Origin: Brevibacillus_H sp041920465
Lineage (GTDB): Bacteria > Bacillota > Bacilli > Brevibacillales > Brevibacillaceae
Assembly: GCA_041920465.1 (NCBI GenBank)
Contig: JBHGXW010000072.1
Coordinates: forward strand, 1-64,000
DNA: 64,000 nt
Direction of reading: 5' to 3'
A model generated the notes under the pieces. The model was not told the DNA's origin. It saw nothing but the letters and a program-made list of their open reading frames with translations, and ran no database searches. Each line of letters begins with the position of its first letter. The first letter of the stretch is position 1. Of this stretch, positions 1-9,228 are shown one piece after another. A program made the translations under genes and the position numbers.

Positions 1-23
1 AGGGTAAGATGGAAATGAGTCAT
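1..23 (-). CDS. start of a gene running off the left edge
   Basis: On the minus strand a perfect AAGGAGG (complement of 32-38) lies 9 nt before an ATG at 23-21. The frame reads M-T-H-F-H-L-T and leaves the window open. An earlier ATG at 29-27 is followed after one codon by TGA, so the ATG at 23 is the usable start. It would be the last visible member of the DISARM-type operon to its right. Nothing can be said about the product. Confidence 0.35.
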
Positions 24-93
24 TTCATAGTTCCTCCTTGGATAATGTTGTCGGCAAACTCCATTATTTCCAAAAAGAGGGCTGAAATGACTC
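17..93 (-). promoter_or_regulatory. 11-bp inverted repeat flanking an RBS
   Basis: Positions 17-27 (gagtcatttca) and 83-93 (tgaaatgactc) are perfect reverse complements. In a minus-strand transcript the first arm lies just after the 185-aa gene and the second arm covers both ATG codons of the next gene, while its AAGGAGG sits in the 55-nt loop. Folding would hide the start codon. Regulation is inference; the repeat itself is seen directly. Confidence 0.45.
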
Positions 94-112
94 TTCCTAT
101 TTCAAATCCTTT

Positions 113-670
113 TTACACATAATACCGGACACTACTGTTGCTAAAGCAGTCAAAAATTATTTCAATTAGAAAGGTAAAGTTTTCTTCACATTGTGTAGCA
201 ACATCTTTTTCTTTCCGAACAAAATAATCACCAGATAATATGCTTTCAACGAGTTCTATTCGTGAAAAACTATTCCTTTCATCTGAAAAATAAAATTTCA
301 TCCCCGTATTCCCGTTTGCATCTCTGTATGATTCTCCAGATCCAAGATGGTAAATTCCAATTTTTTGAGTATGGTTTCTCATCTCGACAAACTTTTTTGC
401 TAAATCATTTTGTCTTAGCTTTTCTTGTTTTTCTTGATACCATTGATCAAACCCTTCGATTCCACTCATACATGCCTGTAAGCAGAAAGTTATACTTCTA
501 CTCGCAGACAAAAATGCACTGAGGTAATATTTGCATTCTTGAAGATCAGTACATTCCTTTATTTTGTCCAGAAAAAAATCAGCTTCGTAGATTTTATCTT
601 CCACCAATCCAAAAGACCTCATAAGCATCCCTTCCATTAAACAAGGATTATGGACTATTTGGAAACTCAT
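113..670 (-). CDS. hypothetical protein (185 aa), HEPN-like helical features
   Basis: I do not recognise the family with certainty. The protein is soluble and mostly helical in look, with a run around residues 50-65 (AFLSASRSITF) and an R-N-H-T-Q-K motif near residue 98, which recalls the RNxxxH motif of HEPN RNases but has Lys where His is expected. It follows the methylase gene by 76 nt on the same strand and is probably part of the DISARM-type operon, perhaps as an accessory or toxin-like component. That role is inference from position only. Start: ATG at 670. Confidence 0.6.
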   Translation of the reverse strand: MSFQIVHNPCLMEGMLMRSFGLVEDKIYEADFFLDKIKECTDLQECKYYLSAFLSASRSITFCLQACMSGIEGFDQWYQEKQEKLRQNDLAKKFVEMRNHTQKIGIYHLGSGESYRDANGNTGMKFYFSDERNSFSRIELVESILSGDYFVRKEKDVATQCEENFTFLIEIIFDCFSNSSVRYYV

Positions 671-746
671 TCATTCTTATTATTAAAACAATTAAGATAA
701 TGTAAAAAGAAGGGAGGCAAATACCCCCCATTTTTCAACTGCGAGT

Positions 747-2210
747 CTATTGGTTGCAGACTAGCTCACCCTCGTTGGTTTGATTTATCTGAAAAAGCAT
801 GCTAACTATCACTTCACCTATCCGCTTCGACAAAAGCGGAGGTACTGCATTACCAATTTGACGATATTGAGCATTTCTTTTACCGCAAAAACGATAATCT
901 TTTGGGAACGATTGGATTAGACTCGCTTCGTATGGAGTAAAAGTTCTTGGTTGATCGGGATGGATAAACTTCAATCCATCTCTTTCCATATGAGCTAAAA
1001 TGGTATTGGAAGGTCGCATCCATGAATGTTTTACGTAGGTGTCCAAATGTTTGGATCGATCATAAGGGTAAAGCATGTCTAGCAAAGGGTCGTACGATGG
1101 ATTGGCTGAGTTTACGAACTGAGCAGAACTTGTGCCAGCTCTCATTCCGCTAAAAATAATCAGATCCCGAATGTTATGCTCCCTTGAGCTATGAAAAGCA
1201 TGCTCCTCACTAATCTGTTTATTGTCAAGCCCTCCAAGTCGTTCATTATACCCTTGTATAAAATCCTTCAGTCTCTGTATATTGCACCTTTTTGTACTTT
1301 TCAACTGGAGGTACATATCATTGATATAACTGTGAAGCTTCTTGAACTCAGGTGATTTTATTTCCTGACGTTCTTTGTAAATAATCTTCAACTGATTCAA
1401 TGAATCTACGAAATAAAAAAGATAATTTCCGATGTTTTCTAATATTAGATTCAAATTTTTAAGACCATCTATTCTGCTCGTATTCATAACTGGTAGAATT
1501 ACAGGCAGATCCCCAATTGCATCTTGTAAAGTTCGGTATGGGGTAATGGCAGTTCCGTGAGTACGGGAAAGAATTGGATTCTTTACACCAAAACGGTTAG
1601 CAATAATTAAGACCCTTTTTCGATGCTGAGGGACACCAAAGTCTGCAGCATTAATAACCTGGTATCGCTTGCTGGTACTACCTTCAACATGTGGATTATA
1701 TCCCATTCCCTCCAATTCGTCGCAGATAACATCAATTACTGCATTCTGCTCATCAGACAAGTCTTCTTGATCTACCTTCTTGGATAGAATACCTTCAACA
1801 TTTTCAAATACAACAATTTGTGGTTTTAAATATTGAACGATTTCAAAAAAATGTTTGTATAAAGTGTTTCTGATGTCGTTCTTTAGTTTTTCTCTCGCTT
1901 CAGGAGTACCGGATCTCGCAGGTCCGGCTAATGAGAATGTTTGGCACGGTGGCCCTCCAATAATTACATCTACACCACGGCATTGCTCAACAAGCAACTT
2001 TTTAATCTCCGAACTAGTTATATCCCCTTCTATTACTTTATGATCTCCATGATGATGACGAAGGGTATTGCAGGCATCATGATCAATTTCCAAAGCTTTT
2101 ATAACTTTATAAAATGGTGTTCCTTGTGTTGTCTTCACCATATTAAATCCGGCGGAAAATCCGCCACCACCCGCGAACAAGTCCAAAACAGTAAATTGTC
2201 TCATAAACAA
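747..2210 (-). CDS. drmMII: DNA (cytosine-5) methyltransferase, DISARM DrmMII-type
   Basis: A C5-cytosine DNA methylase that would mark host DNA as self for the neighbouring DISARM-type genes. Motif I DLFAGGGGFSAGF is at residues 10-22, motif IV GGPPCQTFS at 85-93 with catalytic Cys89, motif VI ENVEG at 136-140, motif VIII QHRKRV at 195-200 and motif X QIGNAVPP near 455. At 487 aa it is longer than simple M.HaeIII-like enzymes; the extra length lies between motifs VIII and IX, in the target-recognition region, and is Lys/Leu-rich and helical. The frame opens with TTG at 2210 or ATG at 2204 behind GAGGAAG. It follows drmB by about 65 nt. Class 2 DISARM is defined by such a methylase. The sequence specificity cannot be read. 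Confidence 0.93.
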   Translation of the reverse strand: MFMRQFTVLDLFAGGGGFSAGFNMVKTTQGTPFYKVIKALEIDHDACNTLRHHHGDHKVIEGDITSSEIKKLLVEQCRGVDVIIGGPPCQTFSLAGPARSGTPEAREKLKNDIRNTLYKHFFEIVQYLKPQIVVFENVEGILSKKVDQEDLSDEQNAVIDVICDELEGMGYNPHVEGSTSKRYQVINAADFGVPQHRKRVLIIANRFGVKNPILSRTHGTAITPYRTLQDAIGDLPVILPVMNTSRIDGLKNLNLILENIGNYLFYFVDSLNQLKIIYKERQEIKSPEFKKLHSYINDMYLQLKSTKRCNIQRLKDFIQGYNERLGGLDNKQISEEHAFHSSREHNIRDLIIFSGMRAGTSSAQFVNSANPSYDPLLDMLYPYDRSKHLDTYVKHSWMRPSNTILAHMERDGLKFIHPDQPRTFTPYEASLIQSFPKDYRFCGKRNAQYRQIGNAVPPLLSKRIGEVIVSMLFQINQTNEGELVCNQ

Positions 2211-2275
2211 ATTCTTCCTCTTACTTAGTGTCAGCCTATAAATCTATAAAAGCCATTTATCAATATCATTTTCCT

Positions 2276-4120
2276 TTAGAACAAAAGCTTTTGCAAGAAT
2301 CCGTTATCCCCAACCACGAAAGTTCTGTCTAACAATCTGTTACTTTCTTCACAACTTGTTTCGGGCAATAAGGCACATGCATGACATGCAGCAAGATTTA
2401 ATGAATCCATTCCTTGTCCACTACTTTCCATGCAAACAGGATCATTGGAACACCATTGTGAGTTTTCTAAAGCTTTTATAATTATATTTGGCAGAAAATC
2501 AGGACGTCCTTGTCTGACAAGACCTCCCAAAGTTCCCTCAGAGTCCCCGCTTGCAGTATAAATTAGAACCCCACACATACTTGGCTGTAGTTCATTTTCA
2601 TTGCAATAAATCCTTTCTTTCAACGAGGCACTGGCATAACCACATTCAAAACATAACTGCCGTATAAGAAGATGGGAAAACGTATGAAGAAATAAGTATT
2701 TTGAATTAATAGTTCGTTGATTCAAGTTTCTGGCTTGAAGTATCTCATTGTATCTGTGATTGACAACGCTGGCACGTTTTATAAGTTCGGGATGCTGATT
2801 TACCCAACTGTTTAACAACTCATCATTGAATTGGATAAAAATCCCTTCCCCTCTAACTTCCGAAGCAGGGTACCAATTAATTTTTTTGTTTTTCTTCACC
2901 GATACAATCGTTGATGTTTTTCCTTCATTCTTTTCCAACTCTTCAATATCCATTTCATACTTGTCTGGAGGCGTCAGACGTGTAAATCCAACCAAGGCAC
3001 GTACTTCACGTAAACGGTGTATAAGAACAACATTTTGGATTTCACTAATTTTATATTGGTCCCCAGACAGAATTTCAATTGAAAAGTCATTTGAGCTTAT
3101 TGAGCCTTCTGAGATGTTTCCCAAAAATGCTTGGTACTCTTCGTTCAAATAAGTAATATAGGAGTTATCAATCTCATCTGGTTCTTCTTCGTTTGTTCCA
3201 TGCATCAACTTTAACTTTCGTTCAACAACTGTTCTTATTTCATTTTCGTCCCGTTCAAGTTTTAAAGCTATTTTTGGTATTAGCATGTTTTTGAGCGTTT
3301 GCAAGTTATCAATGTCCATCGTGCATAAAACTTCCCATTCAGAAGTTTTCTCAATCTCCGCTGTAATATTATCAGACCCTGGAGGTATTACAATTGATGT
3401 GACGATCTTTGGAAAATAAGCGTTAGATCCGCCACGCTGCAGTGTATGTGGTGTTTCTTCACAATTTTCACTGTCGTTTTGCCAAGGCATATTACCGGTG
3501 CATCCGACCACACCGGCTAATGCATCTGGATTAAATGCCCCTTTCATTGTCCTTGACCTATTGCAATGAGTACATTTGATAATAATACCTTCAAGTCCAG
3601 TAGTGCTTCCACCTGTATTTCTAATTTCCATTTTCGGATTTCCACATAGATTGTCTAAATGCACCCATTTTTCATAAGGAAAATCATCTATGTGACCATG
3701 TCGGCAAGCTACAATGAAACGGGAAGCTACCAATCTAATATTGCAACTATTACAACGTGGAATCTTCTTGGGTTCATTATGATTTACTAAATACAACCTA
3801 TTCCACTCATCAATACTTTTAATAGAACGACATTTCGGGCAAAACATGTATTTAGGAAACCTTACAAATGGAATTCCACGGGGGTGTTCATCTTTAGTTG
3901 GTGGCATTTTAAAATAAGAGACTCCGAGACTTCTTTCCAATCTCTCATCGTGAATAACCGTTCCTGCATTTTTATCCCACAAATCTATGCCACATGGCAT
4001 AAGAGATAGATTTGGAAAATCTACAATAGCTCCTATTCCAAAAGGAACTATAGCCTGGTTTCTTCTAATGGTTATATTATCCTTTTTTGACGAAATTTTT
4101 TTCACACCTTTTTTGTACAT
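2276..4120 (-). CDS. drmB: DISARM protein DrmB (DUF1998 domain)
   Basis: DrmB is a core DISARM protein that works with the DrmA helicase on incoming phage DNA. This 614-aa protein has the N-terminal R-R-N-Q-A-I-V-P-F-G-I-G motif near residue 20. Paired zinc knuckles follow (CPKC at 94-97, CNSC at 123-126, CTHC near 185). The C-terminal DUF1998 part has its own Cys cluster (AACHACALLPETSCEE). The FPKYMFCPKC and ACRHGHIDDFPY segments are typical of the family. It lies 14 nt downstream of drmA, which suggests translational coupling. Assignment rests on family features and on the drmA neighbour. Confidence 0.92.
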   Translation of the reverse strand: MYKKGVKKISSKKDNITIRRNQAIVPFGIGAIVDFPNLSLMPCGIDLWDKNAGTVIHDERLERSLGVSYFKMPPTKDEHPRGIPFVRFPKYMFCPKCRSIKSIDEWNRLYLVNHNEPKKIPRCNSCNIRLVASRFIVACRHGHIDDFPYEKWVHLDNLCGNPKMEIRNTGGSTTGLEGIIIKCTHCNRSRTMKGAFNPDALAGVVGCTGNMPWQNDSENCEETPHTLQRGGSNAYFPKIVTSIVIPPGSDNITAEIEKTSEWEVLCTMDIDNLQTLKNMLIPKIALKLERDENEIRTVVERKLKLMHGTNEEEPDEIDNSYITYLNEEYQAFLGNISEGSISSNDFSIEILSGDQYKISEIQNVVLIHRLREVRALVGFTRLTPPDKYEMDIEELEKNEGKTSTIVSVKKNKKINWYPASEVRGEGIFIQFNDELLNSWVNQHPELIKRASVVNHRYNEILQARNLNQRTINSKYLFLHTFSHLLIRQLCFECGYASASLKERIYCNENELQPSMCGVLIYTASGDSEGTLGGLVRQGRPDFLPNIIIKALENSQWCSNDPVCMESSGQGMDSLNLAACHACALLPETSCEESNRLLDRTFVVGDNGFLQKLLF

Positions 4121-4134
4121 TTGGGACTCTCTCC

Positions 4135-7100
4135 TTAATCAATAATCCGAACATTACATTCCTGATCCACATTTCGAAGTGATCTGAGAGTTGGTAGCGA
4201 ACCATCTTCCTCAACCCCAAAGGTATGGATAAGATGCTTTTTGTTTGGATTTCCGTATGTTAGCTCATCCGACTTTCCAGCAAGAGTTTGCCAAAATTCC
4301 AAAACTTCTTCTATTCTTTGTCGGACCACAGGTGCTTCCTTCACAAAGAACTTGTTAACCCTTTCATTCACCAGAGAAATAAGCTCGTCGATTTTATCAG
4401 AAGATAAATCAAACTGAGCAGCTTGTTGATCACCATTCAAACCAGCCAAATGTCTAACTAATGAGATAAGGACGGCATGAAGGCCTCGATTACACGCAGG
4501 TGCCGAATAAGGGGTTACACTTGTAGGTTCAACAAATTTGTAAAATGATTGATGATATGATGTAAAATGTTCATAGTGTGATCTATCTCTAGACCTTGCA
4601 CCGTCATACAAAGTTATGACCAATCCGGGATAGGTTCGTCCTACTCGGCTCGAAGCTTGTATATATTCTGAGGTCGTTTTAGGTTGGCCTAATATTGTCA
4701 TTAAACCCAGCCTGTTAATATCCACACCAACTGAAATCATATTTGATGCCAATAAAATATCGATGGGTTTATCAGGATAAGATCGGTTAAGATGTTCTAA
4801 TATCTCCGGAATCTCCTCAGCTTTTTTCCGGCTTGTAAGTTCTTCAACAACATATGCCTTTCGAAATACTGTATTTTTCCTTTCGCTCATCCTAAACATA
4901 TGGTCTAACACGTCATCGCTCGCCAAAGTGAGTGTTTTGCCAAGTTCACGTATTGAATTAAAATAACACACAAGGGTCCAATATTTGTCCTTCACTTCAT
5001 CAGTAAAAGACAGATCTTGTGAAGATTGCAATGAAGCACCCATCAATCTTATTAGCGTAGTAGTTTGTGTTTTGCCAGATGACATTATCCCGACATATAA
5101 CCTGCCAGGTTTAAGTTTCAAGTCAGCTTCACGAGCAAAAAATGAATCATCTGCATTTATACCTGGTGCTGGAAACTGTCTAGCTATCCTATTGTATAAT
5201 GCTTTGCATTGTTCATTTGCCCTCCTGATCGTAGCGGTTGAGGCAATTATTTTTGGATTTATTCCTTTGCTAGAGCTAAGGAGGTCTATCGCAGTTTCAT
5301 AAACACCAACCATAGTACCAAGGGGACCTGAAATCAAATGAAGTTCGTCTTGAATAATTAATTCAGGTGAGGGGTTCTTGTTTCCTTTATTAAGTGCAAA
5401 CAAATTTGAAACCTCTGCTTTCCAAGGTAAAGCTGCAAATTTATCTACCGTACTGAAAAGAAACGTAGGAGGATGGGCATATATATCATCATCCACAACT
5501 TTTATAGGTAACTCCCTATTAAATTTGCATGAAGTTTCTGGGCAGAATAGAATGAGACGTTTTGGTCGGTCTCCCCTCCTATAACCCCATATTCCTCTAT
5601 TCTCTTCTTTGACAAGTTTTGTTCCACACCAAGGACAACTAATTACTTGGAAAGGATTTTCGTCAGAAATCCCTCTAACGAGATCATCCCGCTTTTCTAA
5701 TGCTTCATCGATAGTATTAGGTGTTGATTCACCTCCGATCCAAAGTCCAAGCGATATTGGGTCAGTACCCAAATCACTTGGATATTCTTGGCGAATAATC
5801 TCACAAGCACATATAAGAGTTCCTGCTCTTTCAAATTGTTGGGCCGTTAACAAGCGAAGGGTGTAACGCATAATTATAGCTACCCCTCCACCATCGATAG
5901 GATCTTTTAATCTCCTTAGGAAAATAGTGAATGCCGATAACCCCAGATAGGCTTCAGTTTTTCCACCGCCTGTTGGGAACCATATTAAATCAACAATATC
6001 TCTGTTAACACTGTTTTTGTCAGCAATCGATTCAATAGTCATTAGTATAAATGCTAGCTGGAATGGTCTCCATTTTGCGTCCTTTACTCCTACAGATTCA
6101 TATTTAGGCCAATTAATTGGTTCTTCATTAGGAAATCTTTTTTGGGAAGATATCTTGGAATGCATTCTTTGCATAAGCATTGCCTTGTTACAAAGTGTAA
6201 AAGCTCGATATACTTTTTCATCACGCTCGAGCAACATTACTCCCTGTTGCATTCTTTCATAACTATATAAACATTCGCTCATATGACTTCTAGCAGTATC
6301 CTGATAACATTGTTCAAGTTTGGGTATGGATTGAAACATTTTATCAATCCATGTTTTATATTGATCACAGAATAAATAGAGTGTACTGATTACTTTGTTT
6401 TTTTTCCATTCCGACAAATCTGATAAGGTTTTCATCTCAAGTATTTTGTCCAAATCACCATTTAATTCCTCAATATCAAAATTCATCTGTGGAACAGTAA
6501 ATGTAGGAATGATTTCTGTGTTTACGAGCCGGACATTGTTATCTTCCTCAAATCTCCAGTCCGCAGCACAACCATGCCCAACGGCATAAGTCTTCTTATT
6601 ACGATAGAGCAATTCCAAACTTTTCTCTTCCGGATCACCAACGATGGTGTTCGTTCTTCTAGTCTCTGTAAAAAAGCCTGAGGAAGAATAAGCTGACAAT
6701 TTAACTTGATAGAAGCATTTAGAATCTAATCTGACATTGTTAGCTATGTGAGTATTGACAAGAACAACGGAATAAGATGTTCTATTATTTTGGTCAGGTG
6801 CCCTTTTTACTACAACCAGTTTTAAACCTTCGTCAACTTGTTGTTCCCATGTATTAATATCATCAGGAACTAAAATTTTATCGGGTTTACAAGGTATTCT
6901 TTTCCAACCTGAATCCTGCAAATCATGCAAATGATAAATCGCCTTTTCAAGATGTTTGTTATCCAAAAGAGATATTAATTCTTTTCTTTTAGCAAGATTA
7001 AGTTTCGAAGTACTTTTTAAAAAGCCATCAGTATAAGTAAAAAAAGTCTTAAATACACTATTTGATAAGATTTCCTGAGGCGGCTGCTCAATCTTAAGTA

Positions 7101-7476
7101 TACAATCCTCTACTTCGGCTCTTCTGTACTTCGCATAGCTAACTGAAATTTGAAGCCCTGGATTAGGAGAGTTTGTAAAGAAACTTAGGCCCAATGAAGA
7201 CGGATAATATTGATTTGCAGTGTTAATTTTAGAATCTAGAGTTTCGTTATCAATTGCCCTTGGATCAAAAGTATTTTCTGCAGTATCATCATTTTCTTCA
7301 TGTAACTCTATCGATTGTTTTTGAGGATATAAAATACCTACAGTGTATCTAGAAGTGGGAGGTTCTGAAATGATTTCTTGTTCTATATCCACTCCTGTTT
7401 CTTCTGAACCAGGTCCAAGAAGCTCCTGAGTTATTTTACCAAGCAATTCTTCTCGGGCAGCAACATAGTTATTCAT
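4135..7476 (-). CDS. drmA: DISARM helicase DrmA (SF2-type)
   Basis: A large (1113 aa) SF2-type helicase that forms the DNA-sensing DrmAB core in DISARM. Visible motifs are Walker A PTGGGKTEAY near residue 503, a DEAD-like box QDELHLISGP near 709, motif III STATIR near 750, and motif VI QASSRVGRT near 940 preceded by GVDINRLGLM. A CPWCGTK...CPETSCK zinc-ribbon-like insert lies near residues 620-660. The roughly 480-residue N-terminus has no motif I can name. It is 13 nt after the NERD-helicase gene and 14 nt before drmB, so all three are surely co-transcribed. The A/T-rich third positions match the rest of the operon and differ from the core genes after 21 kb. Confidence 0.94.
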   Translation of the reverse strand: MNNYVAAREELLGKITQELLGPGSEETGVDIEQEIISEPPTSRYTVGILYPQKQSIELHEENDDTAENTFDPRAIDNETLDSKINTANQYYPSSLGLSFFTNSPNPGLQISVSYAKYRRAEVEDCILKIEQPPQEILSNSVFKTFFTYTDGFLKSTSKLNLAKRKELISLLDNKHLEKAIYHLHDLQDSGWKRIPCKPDKILVPDDINTWEQQVDEGLKLVVVKRAPDQNNRTSYSVVLVNTHIANNVRLDSKCFYQVKLSAYSSSGFFTETRRTNTIVGDPEEKSLELLYRNKKTYAVGHGCAADWRFEEDNNVRLVNTEIIPTFTVPQMNFDIEELNGDLDKILEMKTLSDLSEWKKNKVISTLYLFCDQYKTWIDKMFQSIPKLEQCYQDTARSHMSECLYSYERMQQGVMLLERDEKVYRAFTLCNKAMLMQRMHSKISSQKRFPNEEPINWPKYESVGVKDAKWRPFQLAFILMTIESIADKNSVNRDIVDLIWFPTGGGKTEAYLGLSAFTIFLRRLKDPIDGGGVAIIMRYTLRLLTAQQFERAGTLICACEIIRQEYPSDLGTDPISLGLWIGGESTPNTIDEALEKRDDLVRGISDENPFQVISCPWCGTKLVKEENRGIWGYRRGDRPKRLILFCPETSCKFNRELPIKVVDDDIYAHPPTFLFSTVDKFAALPWKAEVSNLFALNKGNKNPSPELIIQDELHLISGPLGTMVGVYETAIDLLSSSKGINPKIIASTATIRRANEQCKALYNRIARQFPAPGINADDSFFAREADLKLKPGRLYVGIMSSGKTQTTTLIRLMGASLQSSQDLSFTDEVKDKYWTLVCYFNSIRELGKTLTLASDDVLDHMFRMSERKNTVFRKAYVVEELTSRKKAEEIPEILEHLNRSYPDKPIDILLASNMISVGVDINRLGLMTILGQPKTTSEYIQASSRVGRTYPGLVITLYDGARSRDRSHYEHFTSYHQSFYKFVEPTSVTPYSAPACNRGLHAVLISLVRHLAGLNGDQQAAQFDLSSDKIDELISLVNERVNKFFVKEAPVVRQRIEEVLEFWQTLAGKSDELTYGNPNKKHLIHTFGVEEDGSLPTLRSLRNVDQECNVRIID

Positions 7477-7489
7477 CCTAATTGCCTCC

Positions 7490-9214
7490 TTAAGTGGTAA
7501 ATCTGGCTATTTTCTCATAAAATTCATTCTGCAATTCTTGATTCATAAATAAGTAAAGTAGAGCATTGGCTCTCGTCATCGCAACATAATTATGCGTATT
7601 AACCCAGTCGCCTTTGATCCTGTCAATACCGGCAACAATGATTGCTTTATTTTCAAGCCCTTTAAATGCCGGAACACTGGCATATGAGATTTTGTCTTCC
7701 GGTAAACTTCCTACATTTTCATATTCAATTTTTATTAGATCATCTCGGTTCATTTCGAACAGAATAGAATTAAAAGCTTCATCATTCCCCATGTGGAGTA
7801 TCGTAATGTGGCACGGTTTAACACCACCACTCACTAATTTGTCTATAAGCTTGTTTATTTCATGTGCCTGCTGTGTTTTATCTGTGTACCAAACATATCC
7901 TACTTTTTCTCCCTTATCTATTAATGATTCCTCTACCCTGAACTCCGTTAAAAGGGATGTTTGAACAGCAATTGGTCTCGTATTCCTACAGTTAACGTCC
8001 AGCCAATATTCCGCTGCTCCAAATTTCTGTAAAGACTGCACAACTCTTTGATCAAAGTTTTGATATAACTGTCCTTGATTGTTGGAATCATAAAAGATCG
8101 TCCATTCCCCTTGCTCGAGACCTCCTTTTAGAACAAAATCGAGGGGAATAATATATTCCTCACATAATAAATCCTGTCCTTCATCAATTATCAGTACATC
8201 ATATTCCTCTTTGACAACAAGCAACGCCTCAAGAAAGTAATCAGGTTGTATTATCTTAAATATTTTTTCCTGATTCTTCCCTTTCGCATCTAGTTTAAAA
8301 CGCTCCTCCAATCCTGCCTTTTCAATTGTTTCGTAAAAATACTTATGAAGAGAATTTACGTTTATCAGATCATCCATTTCTTTATTTTTAATATCTGCCC
8401 TTAATTTTCCGGCCAATAGGCGGTTGTAACAGAGAAATAACACTCTTTTCCCGTTAAAGTACGACCTTTTTGCTTTCTCCATTGCTAATACAGTTTTTCC
8501 AGTACCGGCAGTCCCTCTAAAAAAAGTTCTTGGATTACTCGCCATTCTGTCCAAAGCTTTCAATTGGTTTTGAGTAAAATTTATTATGTACTCATCTATA
8601 TCACTGATCTGTTTTCCAACAGGCTCTACCAACTCAAAATTACCTCTGAGGCATTCAACGATTTCATTTATCTCGTTTGAATTTAGCTCCTTCTTTTCGG
8701 GGGATTTATTACTCCAATATGTTGTCAGCCTATCGATATAAGACGAAAACGGTTTTAACCTGTCTCTCAGATCGTATATTATGTTATAGTCCCATTCAGG
8801 TGATTGAATTGTAAATTTAATATCCGGGAATAAGACACCGTAACCGAATAGTTTGTTGGAAATATATTTGGGTCCTTTGCTCTTGAGATAGTTCATTAAT
8901 GAAAACATAGCTGATGAAGCTTGCTCGAATGGCCCCTCTTGTTTTCTGTTCCTTTCATTGAATCGATTTATAAAGTACCAATACCCGTTTTTTCTTTCAA
9001 TCTTTCCCCCTTTGACTTCTAAACAGAAAATGCCCTTAGGCCCTATAAGTAGAAAATCTATTTCGCCCTGCTTTTTGTAAATATGAGAAGACAACCCGAG
9101 TGAGTGAAGGCAAACCCACTCACTATCAATATTTGAGCCTCTAATCAGTTCAAATATTTTTTTCTCAGCATTACTTTTAATATCTTTATGAACATATGCC
9201 GGAATCATTTTCAT
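7490..9214 (-). CDS. NERD nuclease domain - SF1 helicase fusion
   Basis: Residues 10-120 form a NERD domain with a PD-(D/E)xK-type core: E51-I-D53, then L-E66-V-K68. This predicts Mg-dependent DNA cleavage. Residues 210-570 form a UvrD-like SF1 helicase with Walker A GTAGTGKT near 236, Walker B LIIDEGQD near 343, and a C-terminal motif YVAMTRA near 545. It sits between drmE and drmA with 14- and 13-nt gaps, so it belongs to the same transcript. Class 2 DISARM operons described so far carry drmC (a PLD nuclease), which is absent here. This protein could supply the nuclease step, but that is inference. Start: ATG 9214 behind GAGAGGAAG; an in-frame ATG lies two codons later. Confidence 0.9.
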   Translation of the reverse strand: MKMIPAYVHKDIKSNAEKKIFELIRGSNIDSEWVCLHSLGLSSHIYKKQGEIDFLLIGPKGIFCLEVKGGKIERKNGYWYFINRFNERNRKQEGPFEQASSAMFSLMNYLKSKGPKYISNKLFGYGVLFPDIKFTIQSPEWDYNIIYDLRDRLKPFSSYIDRLTTYWSNKSPEKKELNSNEINEIVECLRGNFELVEPVGKQISDIDEYIINFTQNQLKALDRMASNPRTFFRGTAGTGKTVLAMEKAKRSYFNGKRVLFLCYNRLLAGKLRADIKNKEMDDLINVNSLHKYFYETIEKAGLEERFKLDAKGKNQEKIFKIIQPDYFLEALLVVKEEYDVLIIDEGQDLLCEEYIIPLDFVLKGGLEQGEWTIFYDSNNQGQLYQNFDQRVVQSLQKFGAAEYWLDVNCRNTRPIAVQTSLLTEFRVEESLIDKGEKVGYVWYTDKTQQAHEINKLIDKLVSGGVKPCHITILHMGNDEAFNSILFEMNRDDLIKIEYENVGSLPEDKISYASVPAFKGLENKAIIVAGIDRIKGDWVNTHNYVAMTRANALLYLFMNQELQNEFYEKIARFTT

Positions 9215-9228
9215 CTTGATCTTCCTCT

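Noticed and set aside
113..670. Calling the 185-aa protein a HEPN toxin.
   Set aside because: The RNxxxH motif is not met (Lys in place of His), so only a resemblance is reported.
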